A program made the translations under genes and the position numbers. Positions 62,738 to 64,000 of a stretch of DNA of 64,000 nt are shown here, piece by piece; the stretch's first letter is position 1, and the number at the start of each line of letters is the position of its first letter. Under the pieces are notes generated by a model, which saw only the letters and a list, made by a program, of their open reading frames with translations, was not told where the DNA came from and ran no database searches. The DNA is from Desulfoluna limicola. Its GTDB lineage: Bacteria > Desulfobacterota > Desulfobacteria > Desulfobacterales > Desulfolunaceae. The DNA is taken from assembly GCF_021654575.1 (NCBI RefSeq), contig NZ_AP024488.1, positions 558,001 to 622,000 on the forward strand, written 5' to 3'.

Positions 62738-64000
62738 ATGAGTACACGGTCACTTTTCGACTATTCCTCTGAAGAACTTGCCGAAAAAAAAATTCCCAAA
62801 GAAAGATTTGTTCAAGCATTGGATCAATATGAACTCAAAGGACAGTTCCGCTCCTTTTTGGAGAGCCATTGTGCCGAGAACTGGAGAGATATTTTTCCCA
62901 ATATAGACTCATTAGAGGATGCGATAAAATCTGCTGGTTCAAAGACAACTGTCAAAGAGCAAAGCTGCGCATTTTTCGAGATTTTTTTCAAACATAGCCA
63001 TTTTCATACAACATTGTTGTCTTATGCGGAAATGGATGAATTACCACCCCATAGACTCTCCAAAATCCAACTATTTAAGGCCGCAGCATCTAATTTATTC
63101 CCAGATGATCCCATTGGTTTTCATAAATGTTTTCCGGATAATGATTCTTATTTATGTGACGAATACCGCTTTCTTGTTCGCTGTGCTTCATTTTTTTATG
63201 ATCAAGATATTTGCCTTAATAATAAATTTATCAAAACCCTGGCACCAACCCAAATATCGTATCTGTTTGACGCTCTTTTTCCTTTTGAATTTTATGATCC
63301 TGAACCTTGGTTCCCAGGCCACGGTATACCCAACAATGTTGAATCCATAGATGACTCTCTTTGGAACAATTTCTGCGACCTACGTTCCGTGAAGCTCCTT
63401 AAAAAATACTTAAAGAGTGAAGTCGAGCACACTTCACACGATGAGTTATTAGACTGGCTGAATAACTTGCCGGTAATGTTCGAACGCAAAATCGGAATGC
63501 TATACCCGCCAATTCTCAAAAGCCCAGAAATTGATCATTATATTGACCGACTATATCTATTATTTAGAAAGCTGTGCAGGGATCTTGAATTTATATGGTG
63601 TAAAAATGTCAATCCCATTGAAATGCCGGAAAATATCAAACACCATTGGGGAGACTTATACCATCAGAAAGGCCTCCCTTTGGTCCCAGGGCAACCCATT
63701 GACCGCATTCAAAATATTATTGAATGGTCATTAGGACGTGATCTTCAAAAATGGGGAAATCAAGAAATCCTCGATAGGCTTTTTTATAAGCTGGATTTAA
63801 ATTTCTGGCTTATCTCTCCTTATAACGAAATATGGAAATCAGCTTTTGACAAAGCTGTTGATTCTCTCACGATTGAGAAAAAATTAGCTGTTCTTAGCAG
63901 GTCCTTTCCTTCTGTAGGCTCCATTTATGCATCTTGTATTCCTGCAAAATTCGTTATCCCTGAGACAGCATCTACTGAGGGGGAGGGGATTGCTGAACGG
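62738..64000 (+). CDS. Protein of unknown function (3' end outside window)
   Basis: An open frame from the ATG at 62738 (GGAGG six bases before) runs 421 codons to the window end without a stop. It begins MSTRSLFDYSSEELAEKK. It is a soluble, aromatic- and acidic-rich protein with no signal or membrane segment and no family I recognise. Its position right after the integrase leaves open whether it is phage cargo or the first host gene. Confidence 0.55.
   Translation, partial: MSTRSLFDYSSEELAEKKIPKERFVQALDQYELKGQFRSFLESHCAENWRDIFPNIDSLEDAIKSAGSKTTVKEQSCAFFEIFFKHSHFHTTLLSYAEMDELPPHRLSKIQLFKAAASNLFPDDPIGFHKCFPDNDSYLCDEYRFLVRCASFFYDQDICLNNKFIKTLAPTQISYLFDALFPFEFYDPEPWFPGHGIPNNVESIDDSLWNNFCDLRSVKLLKKYLKSEVEHTSHDELLDWLNNLPVMFERKIGMLYPPILKSPEIDHYIDRLYLLFRKLCRDLEFIWCKNVNPIEMPENIKHHWGDLYHQKGLPLVPGQPIDRIQNIIEWSLGRDLQKWGNQEILDRLFYKLDLNFWLISPYNEIWKSAFDKAVDSLTIEKKLAVLSRSFPSVGSIYASCIPAKFVIPETASTEGEGIAER

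Overview
The window carries chromosomal genes at the left (1-21155) and an inserted temperate phage to the right (about 21254 to at least 62406). The left genes are a mixed housekeeping set: an enolase-superfamily epimerase, a cyclopropane fatty acid synthase pathway, a SagB-like oxidoreductase, IlvE, TrmB- and Lrp-type regulators, alanine racemase, PgpA, LarC and an M20 peptidase. With a bacterial tRNA-Sec gene and a dispersed GC-rich hairpin repeat family, this fits an anaerobic, probably sulfate-reducing, Desulfobacterota-type bacterium. That assignment is an inference; no rRNA gene is present to test it.

Left part (1-21155). Most genes are on the minus strand; the FAD-oxidase/CFA pair and a lipoprotein are on the plus strand. 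The spaces between genes are unusually long and hold many copies of a repeat whose ends read GCCTCCGGCGG / CCGCCGGAGGC. Its central hairpin varies in sequence between copies while many stem pairs are kept.

Prophage. It starts just after tRNA-Sec (21156-21253). Its late genes (minus strand, 50600 down to 21438) combine a lambda-type head (Nu1/A terminase, W, B portal, C protease, D, E) with a P2-type contractile tail (Z, FI, FII, E/E' with a -1 frameshift, T, X, D, V, U, W, J, I, fibre, chaperone). A lysis group lies between head and tail genes. An 8-kb cargo block (40600-48123) splits the terminase from the head-joining gene. It holds an A+T-rich phosphoesterase-NTPase fusion, a broken umuC, a calcium-binding-repeat lipoprotein, an IS3 remnant and a small HTH protein.

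The early and control region (51100-62406) has an iteron array next to a P4-type primase-helicase, a CII-like gene, divergent Cro and CI repressors with an ImmA-type peptidase, a two-gene A+T-rich ATPase/membrane-protein cassette, a ParA/ParB partition operon and a tyrosine integrase. Two observations link these parts. First, the same operator (TATAGATT-N3-AATCTATA) sits directly behind the -35 box of both the cro and the parA promoters. Second, a 16-bp palindrome (TGTCTACGCGTAGACA) occurs four times, only inside the prophage and spread over 30 kb, which makes it a good candidate for the ParB binding site. Together these suggest a phage that can be maintained and partitioned as a plasmid as well as integrated.

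The last 1.26 kb holds the start of an unrecognised protein gene that runs off the window.
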